From Chloroflexota bacterium (GTDB lineage: Bacteria > Chloroflexota > UBA6077 > FW602-bin22 > CADDYW01): a DNA stretch of 64,000 bases. Shown here in pieces: positions 51,737 to 59,897 of this stretch (within the stretch, counting starts at the first letter, position 1; every line of letters starts with the position of its first letter). The position numbers and the translations under genes are program-made. The notes under the pieces are model-generated. The model ran no database searches. It saw only the letters and a list, made by a program, of their open reading frames with translations, and was not told the origin of the DNA. The stretch covers positions 23,294 to 87,293 of the forward strand of contig JAJPIK010000044.1 in the NCBI GenBank assembly GCA_021324795.1, given 5' to 3'.

Positions 51737-53314
51737 ATGGACACGCCCGAAAGCTTTATCGCAGCGCACGTCGCGGAAGTTGAGCCATTGTACCGGGAAG
51801 AGGCGCTGGAAGAATGGGAATCAGCGGCGACCGGTCAGCCCGAGCACGACGAACGCCTCGCCCAGCTACGGGCCCAGACCATGCGGATCTACGCCGATCC
51901 GGTGCGCTTTGCCAAGGTCAAAGCATGGCACCAGGCAGGCGGCATCGCTGATCCCCTCGTCGCCCGGCAGATCCAATTGCTCTATCACTCGTTTGCAAAA
52001 GGCCAGCAGGATCCGGCCATGATCGACCGGATCACCCAGCTCCAAAAAGAAGCTGAGTCGACGTTCAACACGTTCCGCGGAACGTTCGAGGGCCAGTCCC
52101 GCTCGGATAACGACCTGACGACGGTCTTGACGACCGAGACGAATTCGGAGCGGCTCAAGGCAGCCTGGGAGGCGATGAAACAGATCGGCCCTCGCGTGGC
52201 GCCGACCGTGCTCGAGCTGGCCAAGCTGCGCAACGAAGCGGCTCAGCGTTTCGGTTTCGCGAATCATTTCTCGAAGAACCTTGAATTGAATGAGATTGAC
52301 GAGACCCGACTTTTTGCCACCCTTGACGAGCTCGATCGCCTGACGACCGAGCCATTCCGCCAGGCCAAAGGCGAGCTCGATCAGCAGCTTGCCGAGCGCT
52401 ACCAACTTTCTCCGGCTGAGCTGCGCCCCTGGCACTACCATGATCCGTTCTTCCAACGACCACCGAAGGTCGGCGCGGTGAACGTCGACCGCTTCTTTGC
52501 TGGGCGCTCGATCGAAGAGATTGCGATCCGTAGCTACGATGGACTGGGACTGGACGTACGGGACATTCTTCAGCGCAGCGACCTCTACGCTCGACCCAAC
52601 AAGTATCAGCATGCCTTCTGTACCGACATCGATCGCAAGGGCGACGTGCGAGTGATGTGCAGCCTCGAATCGAACGAGCGCTGGATGGAGACTTTGCTCC
52701 ACGAGCTTGGCCACGGCGTCTACGATAAGTACTTGGATCCCGAACTGCCCTATTTGCTGCGTCGCCCGGCCCACACCCTCTCGACCGAGGCGATTGCTAT
52801 GCTCATGGGCCGCTTGGCACTCGACGCCGACTGGCTGCGCGAAGTGGCTGGAATCCCGGCCAACGACGTCGCGGCGGTCGCGCCGCAGATTCGGGCTCGC
52901 CAGCGATTGGGCATGCTCATCTTCGTGCGTTGGGTCCTGACCGTCGTGAACTTCGAGCGGGCAATGTACCAGAATCCGGAGCGCGATCTGAATGCGTTGT
53001 GGTGGGATCTGGTCGAAAAGTATCAAATGGTGCCCCGGCCCGAAGGACGACATGCCCCTGATTGGGCGGCAAAGATTCACCTGGCGCTCTATCCGGTCTA
53101 TTACCAGAACTACATGCTTGGCGAGCTGATGGCGTCACAGCTTAATCGAACGATCGCCAGGCGTTTCGGACGGCTGATCGATACCCCCTTAGCTGGTCAA
53201 TTCCTGGTGAATGACCTCTTCCGCCGTGGTGCCTGTGCTGATTGGGACACGACTTTGGAACAGGTCACCGGCGAGCGCCTTTCCGCCCGCTACTTCGCCG
53301 AGGACTTCGTGTAG
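51737..53314 (+). CDS. M2/M3-like zinc metallopeptidase
   Basis: This 525-residue, mostly helical protein has the zinc site METLLHELGHGVYDKYL and a downstream Glu in HTLSTEAIAMLMGRL, and C-terminal YPVYYQNYMLGELMASQL. The pattern fits the M2 peptidyl-dipeptidase (ACE-like) group in clan MA, or a close M3 relative. There is no signal peptide, so it is cytoplasmic and may trim peptides. It starts 10 bases after the mogA-like stop and ends 10 bases before the Nudix gene, clearly in an operon. Confidence 0.82.
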   Translation: MDTPESFIAAHVAEVEPLYREEALEEWESAATGQPEHDERLAQLRAQTMRIYADPVRFAKVKAWHQAGGIADPLVARQIQLLYHSFAKGQQDPAMIDRITQLQKEAESTFNTFRGTFEGQSRSDNDLTTVLTTETNSERLKAAWEAMKQIGPRVAPTVLELAKLRNEAAQRFGFANHFSKNLELNEIDETRLFATLDELDRLTTEPFRQAKGELDQQLAERYQLSPAELRPWHYHDPFFQRPPKVGAVNVDRFFAGRSIEEIAIRSYDGLGLDVRDILQRSDLYARPNKYQHAFCTDIDRKGDVRVMCSLESNERWMETLLHELGHGVYDKYLDPELPYLLRRPAHTLSTEAIAMLMGRLALDADWLREVAGIPANDVAAVAPQIRARQRLGMLIFVRWVLTVVNFERAMYQNPERDLNALWWDLVEKYQMVPRPEGRHAPDWAAKIHLALYPVYYQNYMLGELMASQLNRTIARRFGRLIDTPLAGQFLVNDLFRRGACADWDTTLEQVTGERLSARYFAEDFV

Positions 53315-53324
53315 ATAACGCACA

Positions 53325-53741
53325 ATGGCCACACGATCCGTCGTCACCTCTTTTCTCGAATATGATCGAAAGATTCTGATCCTTCGACGCAGCGACCGGG
53401 TGGGCTCGTACCAGGGGCGCTGGGCGGGCGTCAGCGGCTCGATTGATCCGGGCCACACGCCCGAAGAGCAGGCACGCCTCGAAATCCGCGAAGAGACCGC
53501 TCTGACTGACGACGATGTCGTCCTGCTCGCGTCGGGCGAGCCGCTCGCCGTCGACGACCCGACCAATGATTATCACTGGCTGGTTCATCCGTTTCGCTTT
53601 CGGGTACTCCATCCCGAGCGGATCCAAACCGATTGGGAGCACGTTGAGCATCGGTGGATAGATCCAGCCGAGCTGGCAAATTTCGAGACCGTGCCCAGTC
53701 TCATCGACGCCTGGCAGCGGGTGGCGGGAGCGCGAGAATGA
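53325..53741 (+). CDS. Nudix hydrolase
   Basis: The protein has 138 residues. The Nudix region reads GHTPEEQARLEIREETAL. The metal-binding E-x-x-E-E part is intact, but the consensus R-E-U is L-E-I and the final Gly is Ala, so it is a variant box. Upstream are VVTSFLEYDRKILILRR and YQGRWAGVSGSID. It is likely a house-cleaning hydrolase of nucleotide diphosphate derivatives, with the substrate unknown. Its stop overlaps the next start (ATGA). Confidence 0.88.
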   Translation: MATRSVVTSFLEYDRKILILRRSDRVGSYQGRWAGVSGSIDPGHTPEEQARLEIREETALTDDDVVLLASGEPLAVDDPTNDYHWLVHPFRFRVLHPERIQTDWEHVEHRWIDPAELANFETVPSLIDAWQRVAGARE

Positions 53742-54592
53742 CCGGGTCAGATCCGTCTCCAGACTTGGCGATGCGCATCGCCGCAATCGCTGCTGATCGT
53801 GAGCACGGCGCTTCCTGGCTTGCCCAGGAAGCCTTGCGCGTGGCCAGCGATTGCGCCGAATATTCGACAGCCCGGACCGCGGACGAATTCCTCGCTGAGT
53901 GTGCGCTCTGCGCCCAGATGCTGATCGATGCGCGTCCGGGCATGGCACCGGTCCGTTTCTGGATCGAGCGCTGGCGGGGTGGGCTCGAGAGACAGGCGAA
54001 TGGCATCAGCGACGTCGTCCAGTTGCGGAAGCGTGCCGCGCGTCTGGCTTCCGATCTTGTCGCGGCGGCTACGCAGGCGCGCACTATTGCAATCCGCAAT
54101 GCTCTTGACCGACTCATTTCCCCGGAGACCATCTTCACCGCGAGCTACAGCGAAACGGTTATCCAAGCCTGCCGGCTCGCCTGGCAAAGTGGCAAGCTCA
54201 ACCGCGTGCTGGCAGCGGAATCACGATCTCCCGACGCGTGCCGCTATGGTGAGCAACTGGCGCGAGCCTTGGAAGAGGCCGGCGTTCCGGTCGAGGTCGT
54301 TCCCGACGCGGTGATCACGTCGCGGGTGAGTCAGGCGCAGCGAATCTGGCTTGGTGCCGACAGTGTTTTCCCCGATGGCTCAGTGCTGAATGGCGTGCCA
54401 AGCCGGAGTCTTGCCGTGGCGGGGCATCAGAAAGGGATCCCTGTCGACGTCATCGCCGAGGAGGCAAAGCGCGCAGGTGAGGGCGGTCCAAGCGAAAGCC
54501 ATGCTCCACCTGGATTCGAGCTGATTCCTGCCGAGGCGATTACCGCGGTCATCACAGAGCAGGGCCTCTGGCTCCCGCCGCGATCGAACTGA
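53738..54592 (+). CDS. eIF-2B alpha/beta/delta-like (MtnA/R15P isomerase-related) protein
   Basis: The 284-residue protein has the two-part eIF2B/MtnA fold: a helical N-terminal region and a Rossmann-like C-terminal half with TIFTASYSETVIQACRLA, VLAAESRSPDACRYGEQLA, VPDAVITSRVSQAQRIWLGA and LAVAGHQKGIPVDVIAE. Bacterial relatives isomerise methylthioribose-1-phosphate or ribose-1,5-bisphosphate. It lacks several typical MtnA motifs, so the exact reaction is open. ATG 53738 overlaps the Nudix stop. Confidence 0.8.
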   Translation: MTGSDPSPDLAMRIAAIAADREHGASWLAQEALRVASDCAEYSTARTADEFLAECALCAQMLIDARPGMAPVRFWIERWRGGLERQANGISDVVQLRKRAARLASDLVAAATQARTIAIRNALDRLISPETIFTASYSETVIQACRLAWQSGKLNRVLAAESRSPDACRYGEQLARALEEAGVPVEVVPDAVITSRVSQAQRIWLGADSVFPDGSVLNGVPSRSLAVAGHQKGIPVDVIAEEAKRAGEGGPSESHAPPGFELIPAEAITAVITEQGLWLPPRSN

Positions 54593-54606
54593 GCGAGGAG
54601 GTAGCC

Positions 54607-55107
54607 ATGGGTGAATCGGTCGAAACGCTGGTAGCGACGATTGGCCAGCAGCTCGTCGCCCGGGGCGAATTCGTCGCGGTCGCCGAATCGGCCGCCGGAG
54701 GAAGGATCAGTGATCTGCTTACCGATCGGGCTGGCTGCTCGGCCTGGTACGCGGGCGGTGCCGTTGTCTACTCGGCGGCGAGCAAGCGAGACATGACCGG
54801 TCTGTCGCTCGAAGAGCTGAGAGAGCACGGCGCGGTGAGCGCCGAGACGGCCTTGAGTCTGGCCGAGGGCGCGAGCCGCCGCTTCGCGGCCGCTTGGGGA
54901 ATTGGTGAAACCGGCGTCGCCGGCCCGCAAACTGGACGTCGCTCCAGCAAGCCAGCCGGTCTCGCCTACGTCGCGGTGGCTGGCCCGGAGGGAATCCGTC
55001 GCTGGGTCGAGGTAAACACTGGCCTGGATTCGCGCGCCGAGAATAAACAGCAGTTCGCCATCGCCGCGCTGCGCTTGCTGGCCGAGGAGCTGAGTAAGGA
55101 GCCATAA
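54607..55107 (+). CDS. CinA-family nicotinamide-nucleotide amidohydrolase
   Basis: The 166-residue protein is a stand-alone CinA C-terminal domain (PncC type): VAVAESAAGGRISDLLTD, AWYAGGAVVYSAASKRDM, LREHGAVSAETALSLAEGA and WGIGETGVAGPQTGRRSSK. PncC deamidates NMN in NAD recycling; here the usual A-E-S-C-T-G is A-E-S-A-A-G, so activity is not certain. GAGGAGGTAGCC precedes the ATG. The stop (TAA 55105-55107) overlaps what was probably the start of the next, broken gene. Confidence 0.88.
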   Translation: MGESVETLVATIGQQLVARGEFVAVAESAAGGRISDLLTDRAGCSAWYAGGAVVYSAASKRDMTGLSLEELREHGAVSAETALSLAEGASRRFAAAWGIGETGVAGPQTGRRSSKPAGLAYVAVAGPEGIRRWVEVNTGLDSRAENKQQFAIAALRLLAEELSKEP

Positions 55108-55266
55108 CGACGCTGAAAGTTCTCGGCTACAACATTCTCTCCGACGGTGGTGGCCGATTGGACCTGCTCGCCGAGGTCATTCGTGCCTAACATCCCGATG
55201 CAATCGCCTTGCTCGAAGCGAATAGCCGGGCCAACGCCGAGACTCTCGCCAACATGCTGGACAAAG
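55104..55266 (+). pseudogene. Broken endonuclease/exonuclease/phosphatase gene, 5' fragment
   Basis: Directly after cinA the frame reads TLKVLGYNILSDGGGRLDLL, AEVIRA, a TAA (55187-55189), then HPDAIALLEANSRANAETLA and NMLD. This is the N-terminal part of an EEP-fold phosphodiesterase, whose first strand and ALLEAN (metal Glu) motif are recognisable. The start codon appears as ATA (55104-55106) where ATG would overlap the cinA stop, and the TAA stands where Gln (CAA) is expected. Both are single transitions. Homology ends at the outermost CRISPR repeat (55253-55288), so the rest of the gene is gone. Confidence 0.7.
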
Positions 55267-56073
55267 CCCCTCGTCCGATCGTGGAAACATGACGCTCGGA
55301 TGGACGGCGAGATCAGCCGGGAAACTTCAATGGGGCCACGATCTTTCGATCGTGGAAACCCCCGTCGAGGACGATATCGGATGCCTGGAGCACGTCGCTT
55401 CAATGGGGCCACGATCTTTCGATCGTGGAAACGCCCAAACTGATCGATCTGATCGAAGACCTGCCCGAGCTTCAATGGGGCCACGATCTTTCGATCGTGG
55501 AAACTCCCGAATCAGCCGCCAACCTTGAAGCCCGAGCAGGTGCTTCAATGGGGCCACGATCTTTCGATCGTGGAAACTAGAGGCTGCTGTCTAAGTTCGT
55601 GACGGCGAGCTGCTTCAATGGGGCCACGATCTTTCGATCGTGGAAACCTCCTTTGCATGCGTTGGGTTTGTCGCGATTGGCCAGCTTCAATGGGGCCACG
55701 ATCTTTCGATCGTGGAAACTTGTTCACCGCGACGCTGGGGAGGTTGCGGATGGAGCTTCAATGGGGCCACGATCTTTCGATCGTGGAAACACGGCGGAGG
55801 CGCCGAATCTGTCGGAGGAGAAACCGCTTCAATGGGGCCACGATCTTTCGATCGTGGAAACACTTGGGCTTATACAACTCCCTTGGTTTGGGCAGCTTCA
55901 ATGGGGCCACGATCTTTCGATCGTGGAAACCTCATTACTCACATTGGCCTAGATGCCTTGAAACAGGCTTCAATGGGACCACGATCTTTCGATCGTGGAA
56001 ACGCGCAGACGATCCGCATGCTCCTCCCTTCACACATGCTTCAATGGGGCCACGATCTTTCGATCGTGGAAAC
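55253..56073 (-). CRISPR. CRISPR array: 12 repeats (one degenerate), 11 spacers
   Basis: Eleven near-identical 36-base repeats start at 55324, 55397, 55469, 55542, 55612, 55684, 55755, 55826, 55895, 55967 and 56038; a twelfth, intact only in one half, is at 55253-55288. Spacers are 33-37 bases. Each repeat contains a perfect palindrome CCACGATC-TTTC-GATCGTGG. Read on the minus strand a repeat starts GTTTCC and ends ATTGAAGC, the common 3' end that becomes the crRNA 5' handle. This and the degenerate leftmost copy place the leader on the right and transcription leftwards, the same direction as the cas genes. Variants: first base at 55324 and position 12 at 55978. Confidence 0.98.
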
Positions 56074-56363
56074 GCCGCGTGGATTTGACTAGGCGGAGAT
56101 CGGGCTGCGGGCCCGGATTACGCGGACCGAACCGCAGGCGAGCGGCTCGGCGGGCTATTCCGCAAGTACTTGGGACGCTTTCGGCTTCCTGAAGAGGAAA
56201 TTCACGTGCACGAATCTCTTGGTATTTTGCAAACGCCGGGGGTTCGCGCAACGTCGAGGTAGGCCACGCTGAGCGAGTCGGGCGAATTGACCTCTGGCCT
56301 TGTCGCGTTGTCTTCACTTGTGAAGGTGCATTTGCGCGAAACCGGGTGGCCTTCGTTCATCTT
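56074..56363. other. Probable leader side of the CRISPR array, no gene
   Basis: The 290 bases beyond the leader-proximal repeat contain no convincing gene. They are not strikingly AT-rich. A minus-strand open frame here runs into the repeats and is not credible. The leader/promoter of the array is expected here on the minus strand but no boxes are clear. Confidence 0.35.
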
Positions 56364-56475
56364 GTTCAACCGGCCCGCGTGCGATCAGCATTCGTGGAAA
56401 CCTCCGGCTCCCGACCAGATCTACTTTATTCCATAGCAGGGTTCAAGGGAGCCACGACCTTTTTGTCGAGGAAAT
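56364..56475 (-). CRISPR. Decayed CRISPR remnant: two degenerate repeats around one spacer-length gap
   Basis: Bases 56440-56475 match the array repeat at 27 of 36 positions (GGTTCAAGGG, GCCACGACCT, TCGAGGAAAT). Bases ending at 56401 keep TCGTGGAAAC and a diverged 5' part beginning near 56364. The gap between them, 56402-56439, is 38 bases, spacer-sized. Orientation agrees with the main array 290 bases away. Confidence 0.6.
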
Positions 56476-57291
56476 AGGTTACGCGCCGACCCGATGGTTA
56501 TGCGTCCGGTCTGCCAGCAGACGAGGGACGGTGCACTCGTTCGAAATCATTGCCTTTCCCTACCATCGAACTGGCTCATTGCCCATCCCGGCCTGCCCTC
56601 CCACTGTGCGAGCAGGCCTTGGCTCCCGACAAGTCACCGACTCGCTCGCATCTAGCATTCACTCTTCTTATGTTGTTAAAGTGCTCTTCAGTCCGCTACC
56701 TGATGCGGTACCATTGTAGCTGCGGCCCGAAGAAGTTCACGAGTGCCCGAATCCGCCGTGTCACCAACCGCGTGGCTGGCCTTGGGTAACTCTGTACGTC
56801 CATCATTCTAGCAGCAACTTTACCAAATCCCTCACATTCCACTCAATGTTGAACAGCCGTGGATAGCAGATAGACTCACTGACGACCTTGGCCGGAACCA
56901 GGCTGGGTGTGGTGGCCTCGTCCGGTCCAAGGCCCCTCTCAGGCTCGGCCAACTCGACCGGTACCCTGCGCAGATCGCCATTCGCTGCAAGGTAGTGCGC
57001 TGATGATGTTCCCATGATCACCTCCACACCGTCCGTGCGGGCCCGAAATCGATCTATCCCTTGCCAGAGAAGAACCCCCGGGCGTACGACCGCGCTGACT
57101 CCCCGGCAGCCTAAATGTCCAGGATCAACACAAAAAGACTCGGAGGAGGACGAGCAACCACGGGGCTTCGAACGCCGACACCAGCGCAGCCCGCCGGTCG
57201 CAGAGAGGCACGAATCATCCATCGATTGTTGAGTCGAAATAGCGTTAAGAAGAGCGGGAGCTAGAATAGCTTCTGTTCGGTGTCCTACTTC
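56476..57291. other. 816-base region between the CRISPR remnant and csb2
   Basis: Nothing is securely recognised. A minus-strand frame at 56803-57222 (139 codons) ends SICYPRLFNIEWNVRDLVKL and its last 70 residues look protein-like, so it may be a small gene or the tail of a decayed one. A plus-strand segment near 56700-56789 (YHCSCGPKKFTSARIRRVTN) could be another fragment. Base composition is lower in GC than the housekeeping genes. Confidence 0.35.
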
Positions 57292-58728
57292 TTACTCCTC
57301 ATCACTACGCGCAAAGAGTCCGAGTCCGACGTGCCGGCCGGCGCCAATGGCCAGCGGCCCTGCCACCAGATCCTGGAACACCAGACGCACGTGCCATCCC
57401 GGGAGGCGATGCAGATAATCAGGACGGAAGTAGTGGTGGGCCTGCAGTGAACCGCTCCAAAATGGTCCCTTTCGCAAGATGACCTCCTGGATCGCCTCGA
57501 GCGGGAGTCCGGCTTGCTCCAGGGCGCTGAACACCAGCTTCTGTGCCTTGACGTGTTTGCCGTCGTCAAAGCCTGGCAGGATGACCGGAGTGACGGTCGT
57601 CCAGACCCGGGCGCTCGTCACATACCTCTCGATCTGCTTCCGAGACGCCACTCGCCAAAGGTCGTGGAGAAAGCTCTGATTTCTTCCCTCTTTATCCCGC
57701 AGGATCTCCCCACGCAGGCGTTGCTGGGCCCAGGCGGCGTGAGTTCCGTCTCCCCCGAGCGGTTCAGCGATCAGTAGACGGCGGATCATACCGTCGGCAT
57801 GGTCGTGCCTGATGGTCGGCAACGGCAAGTACGAGAATCGGGGCTGACGGTGAGCTTGCCGGTCGATGTGGCCGGCCACGTAGGTCTCTGGTCCTCCGGG
57901 GAACAGATGGGTATCATCGTGCGCACAACGCCCTGCCAGCGAACGCAGCATGGCCGCGACTTTCGCGGTGTCCTCTTGAAGGAAGGCAACGCCTTCCGGC
58001 AGTTCAAAAGCAGCGTACGACCGTGGAGGCACCGTACCTACCCGAAGGTAGGAGGCGACTTCGAATCGGGTCGACCGGACCGCCGGTCGAAATATCTTAC
58101 CATCCCACCGTGCGAGGAAAGATTGGTGGGCCCGCTCCAGATCGTCGAGCGTCCCACTTGCTGGAACACGCCACGTCTGCTCTCCCGGACGCTGACCACC
58201 CGATGGCTGCCAGTGCTGGCCGGCCAATCTGCCCAGATCGTTATCTGTCAGAATGCGGCCGTCCCCGGCCACGAGGTCGATCCCCCATCCCAGGGCGAGG
58301 AGGTTACGTGCTTCCCGGCAAAGCACGTCTACGTGCTCCTGATCCGCTGTCCATTCCTCTTCCACGAGTGGCCAGAGATAGTGGACCCGGTCACCGCCGA
58401 GCAGGCGGTGGGGACGTGCAATCTTGGTCGTCAGACGGTCCTGACGGTCGAACTCCCGGTCGCCGTCGTTGTTGGGAACAAAGAAACGATAGCCGGACGT
58501 GGCGATAGCTGACGGAGCCACGATGCGTGGAGGGGGCCGATTCTCCAGCCAGCGGAAAGCATCTACCTTCGCTTTCGACCACGTTGCGCTCCGACAACCG
58601 GTACGCGCACCGGCCAGGAGCGCCTGGAAGAAGCGCAGCGGTGATGGCGGCCATTCGGGCTCATCATCGCCTTTGCCGTGGAAGAAAGGATCCAGGAAGG
58701 TTACGGACAAACAGAGGTAGCGATTCAT
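57292..58728 (-). CDS. csb2: Type I-G CRISPR protein Csb2 (Cas5-Cas6 fusion, GSU0054 family)
   Basis: The protein has 478 residues. The N-terminal Cas5-like RAMP part begins RYLCLSVTFLDPFFHGKGDD and EPEWPPSPLRFFQALLAG, the typical opening of the family. The C-terminal half ends with the Cas6-like glycine loop GAGRHVGLGLFARS. It belongs to the interference complex and probably processes pre-crRNA at the repeat hairpin. ATG 58728 follows AGGAG by 9 bases and is preferred over the upstream frame opening at 58806. It is the last gene of the cas operon, 29 bases after csb1, with the array beyond it. Confidence 0.88.
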   Translation of the reverse strand: MNRYLCLSVTFLDPFFHGKGDDEPEWPPSPLRFFQALLAGARTGCRSATWSKAKVDAFRWLENRPPPRIVAPSAIATSGYRFFVPNNDGDREFDRQDRLTTKIARPHRLLGGDRVHYLWPLVEEEWTADQEHVDVLCREARNLLALGWGIDLVAGDGRILTDNDLGRLAGQHWQPSGGQRPGEQTWRVPASGTLDDLERAHQSFLARWDGKIFRPAVRSTRFEVASYLRVGTVPPRSYAAFELPEGVAFLQEDTAKVAAMLRSLAGRCAHDDTHLFPGGPETYVAGHIDRQAHRQPRFSYLPLPTIRHDHADGMIRRLLIAEPLGGDGTHAAWAQQRLRGEILRDKEGRNQSFLHDLWRVASRKQIERYVTSARVWTTVTPVILPGFDDGKHVKAQKLVFSALEQAGLPLEAIQEVILRKGPFWSGSLQAHHYFRPDYLHRLPGWHVRLVFQDLVAGPLAIGAGRHVGLGLFARSDEE

Positions 58729-58757
58729 CCTAGCTTCTCCTGTCCGGACTCTTGCGT

Positions 58758-59897
58758 CTAGCTCTTCTTCGCTTCCTTCTGGTTGGGTTGGTCGACAGCG
58801 TCCCACGTCACCGGGCCCTGCCTAAAGAGTTTCTTCCGGTCCACCTCGCTCAGAGCGAGGACTTTGCGAGCGAGTGCGGAATCGAAAGCTCCGAAAACAG
58901 GTTCGGCTTTCACCCCGAAGTCTTTCGCCGTCACCCGGGCGAAAGCGATGGCCTCATTGCTGGTTATCTGGAAGTCCTGTCGCGTTCCATCGCATCTGAC
59001 AAGCTTCCATTCCGGCATGCGCTCCTGGTCCGGTACCAGATGACAACCCTCGCGTAAGAACATCTGCAAAGAGGCCGTGAAAGTGACAAGAGCCAGGCCG
59101 AGTAGGTAGCGCCGAATCTTGAGAGTGGGGTCACCATCGGCCGATCCGGCCAGCGTGCGAAGTGCCGAAAGGTTCAGAATCGCGTCCCGTCGGATCTCGC
59201 CGAGCACCTGGATACCCCCGTGCGTACGAACGGCCGGAACGTGAGCCAGCCCGAGCTCGGCCCGTGGGCCCTTTGTCGCGACTTCTGCTTCTCCACCCTC
59301 CAAGATCTCACCGGCGATCGTCGTATACTGCGCCGATCGGTGCAGCTCCTTGACGTGATATGCTCGAATGACCGATCGGACGATGCGCGGCAGCTTAGCC
59401 TGGGTCCCTCGGGAATCCCAGGTGCCGAAGACGATCGAGGTGGGGGCAATCCTCGCCAGTGGCTCGGCGTTTCCTCGATCTCGATAGGCCCGGAATGCCT
59501 CATGCAAGTGGGGACCAAGGTCGGAGAATCGCACGATCGCATCGGCGGCGCGATGACCCGCGTCAAGCAGATCGATCTCGCGCTCACCGGCTTTGATCAC
59601 GACGTGTGGAACGAGCCTACTGTACGGCTCCCGCTTGAAAATCGGTTCCATCCGGTTCGCTTGGGCCCCGACACTATCAATCTGGCAAACGCTCGTGCCA
59701 TCGTCAAAGCGGTCAATGTTATAGCCGCTCCAGTCTCTATCACTTACGCCCTCTGGCTTAGCATACGTTGGTGGGAAGATGACAGCGTTCTTACCTTCAA
59801 CCGGCTCTAGCCACTGCTGTAAGGTCAGCGCGACAACGTCGCTGTCGTCCGTCAGCCACTCATCGAACTGTCCGGCGTTTACCTCTTGCTCGCTCAC
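58758..59897 (-). CDS. csb1: Type I-G CRISPR protein Csb1 (Cas7 backbone, GSU0053 family)
   Basis: The protein has 379 residues. Recognisable Csb1 segments are VIFPPTYAKPEG, SVCQIDSVGAQANRMEPIF (strongly conserved in the family), VVIKAGEREIDLLDAGHRAADAIV, SIVFGTWDSRGTQAKLPRIV and SALRTLAGSADGDPTLKIRR. It forms the helical Cas7 filament that holds the crRNA. GTG 59897 overlaps the csb3 stop (GTGA). The combination of csb1, csb2 and csb3 with this cas3 defines type I-G (earlier I-U). Confidence 0.93.
   Translation of the reverse strand: MSEQEVNAGQFDEWLTDDSDVVALTLQQWLEPVEGKNAVIFPPTYAKPEGVSDRDWSGYNIDRFDDGTSVCQIDSVGAQANRMEPIFKREPYSRLVPHVVIKAGEREIDLLDAGHRAADAIVRFSDLGPHLHEAFRAYRDRGNAEPLARIAPTSIVFGTWDSRGTQAKLPRIVRSVIRAYHVKELHRSAQYTTIAGEILEGGEAEVATKGPRAELGLAHVPAVRTHGGIQVLGEIRRDAILNLSALRTLAGSADGDPTLKIRRYLLGLALVTFTASLQMFLREGCHLVPDQERMPEWKLVRCDGTRQDFQITSNEAIAFARVTAKDFGVKAEPVFGAFDSALARKVLALSEVDRKKLFRQGPVTWDAVDQPNQKEAKKS

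Noticed and set aside
55289..56088. Several open frames across the CRISPR array with repeated MGPRSFDRGN peptides
   Set aside because: They are translations of the 36-base repeats in different frames, not genes.
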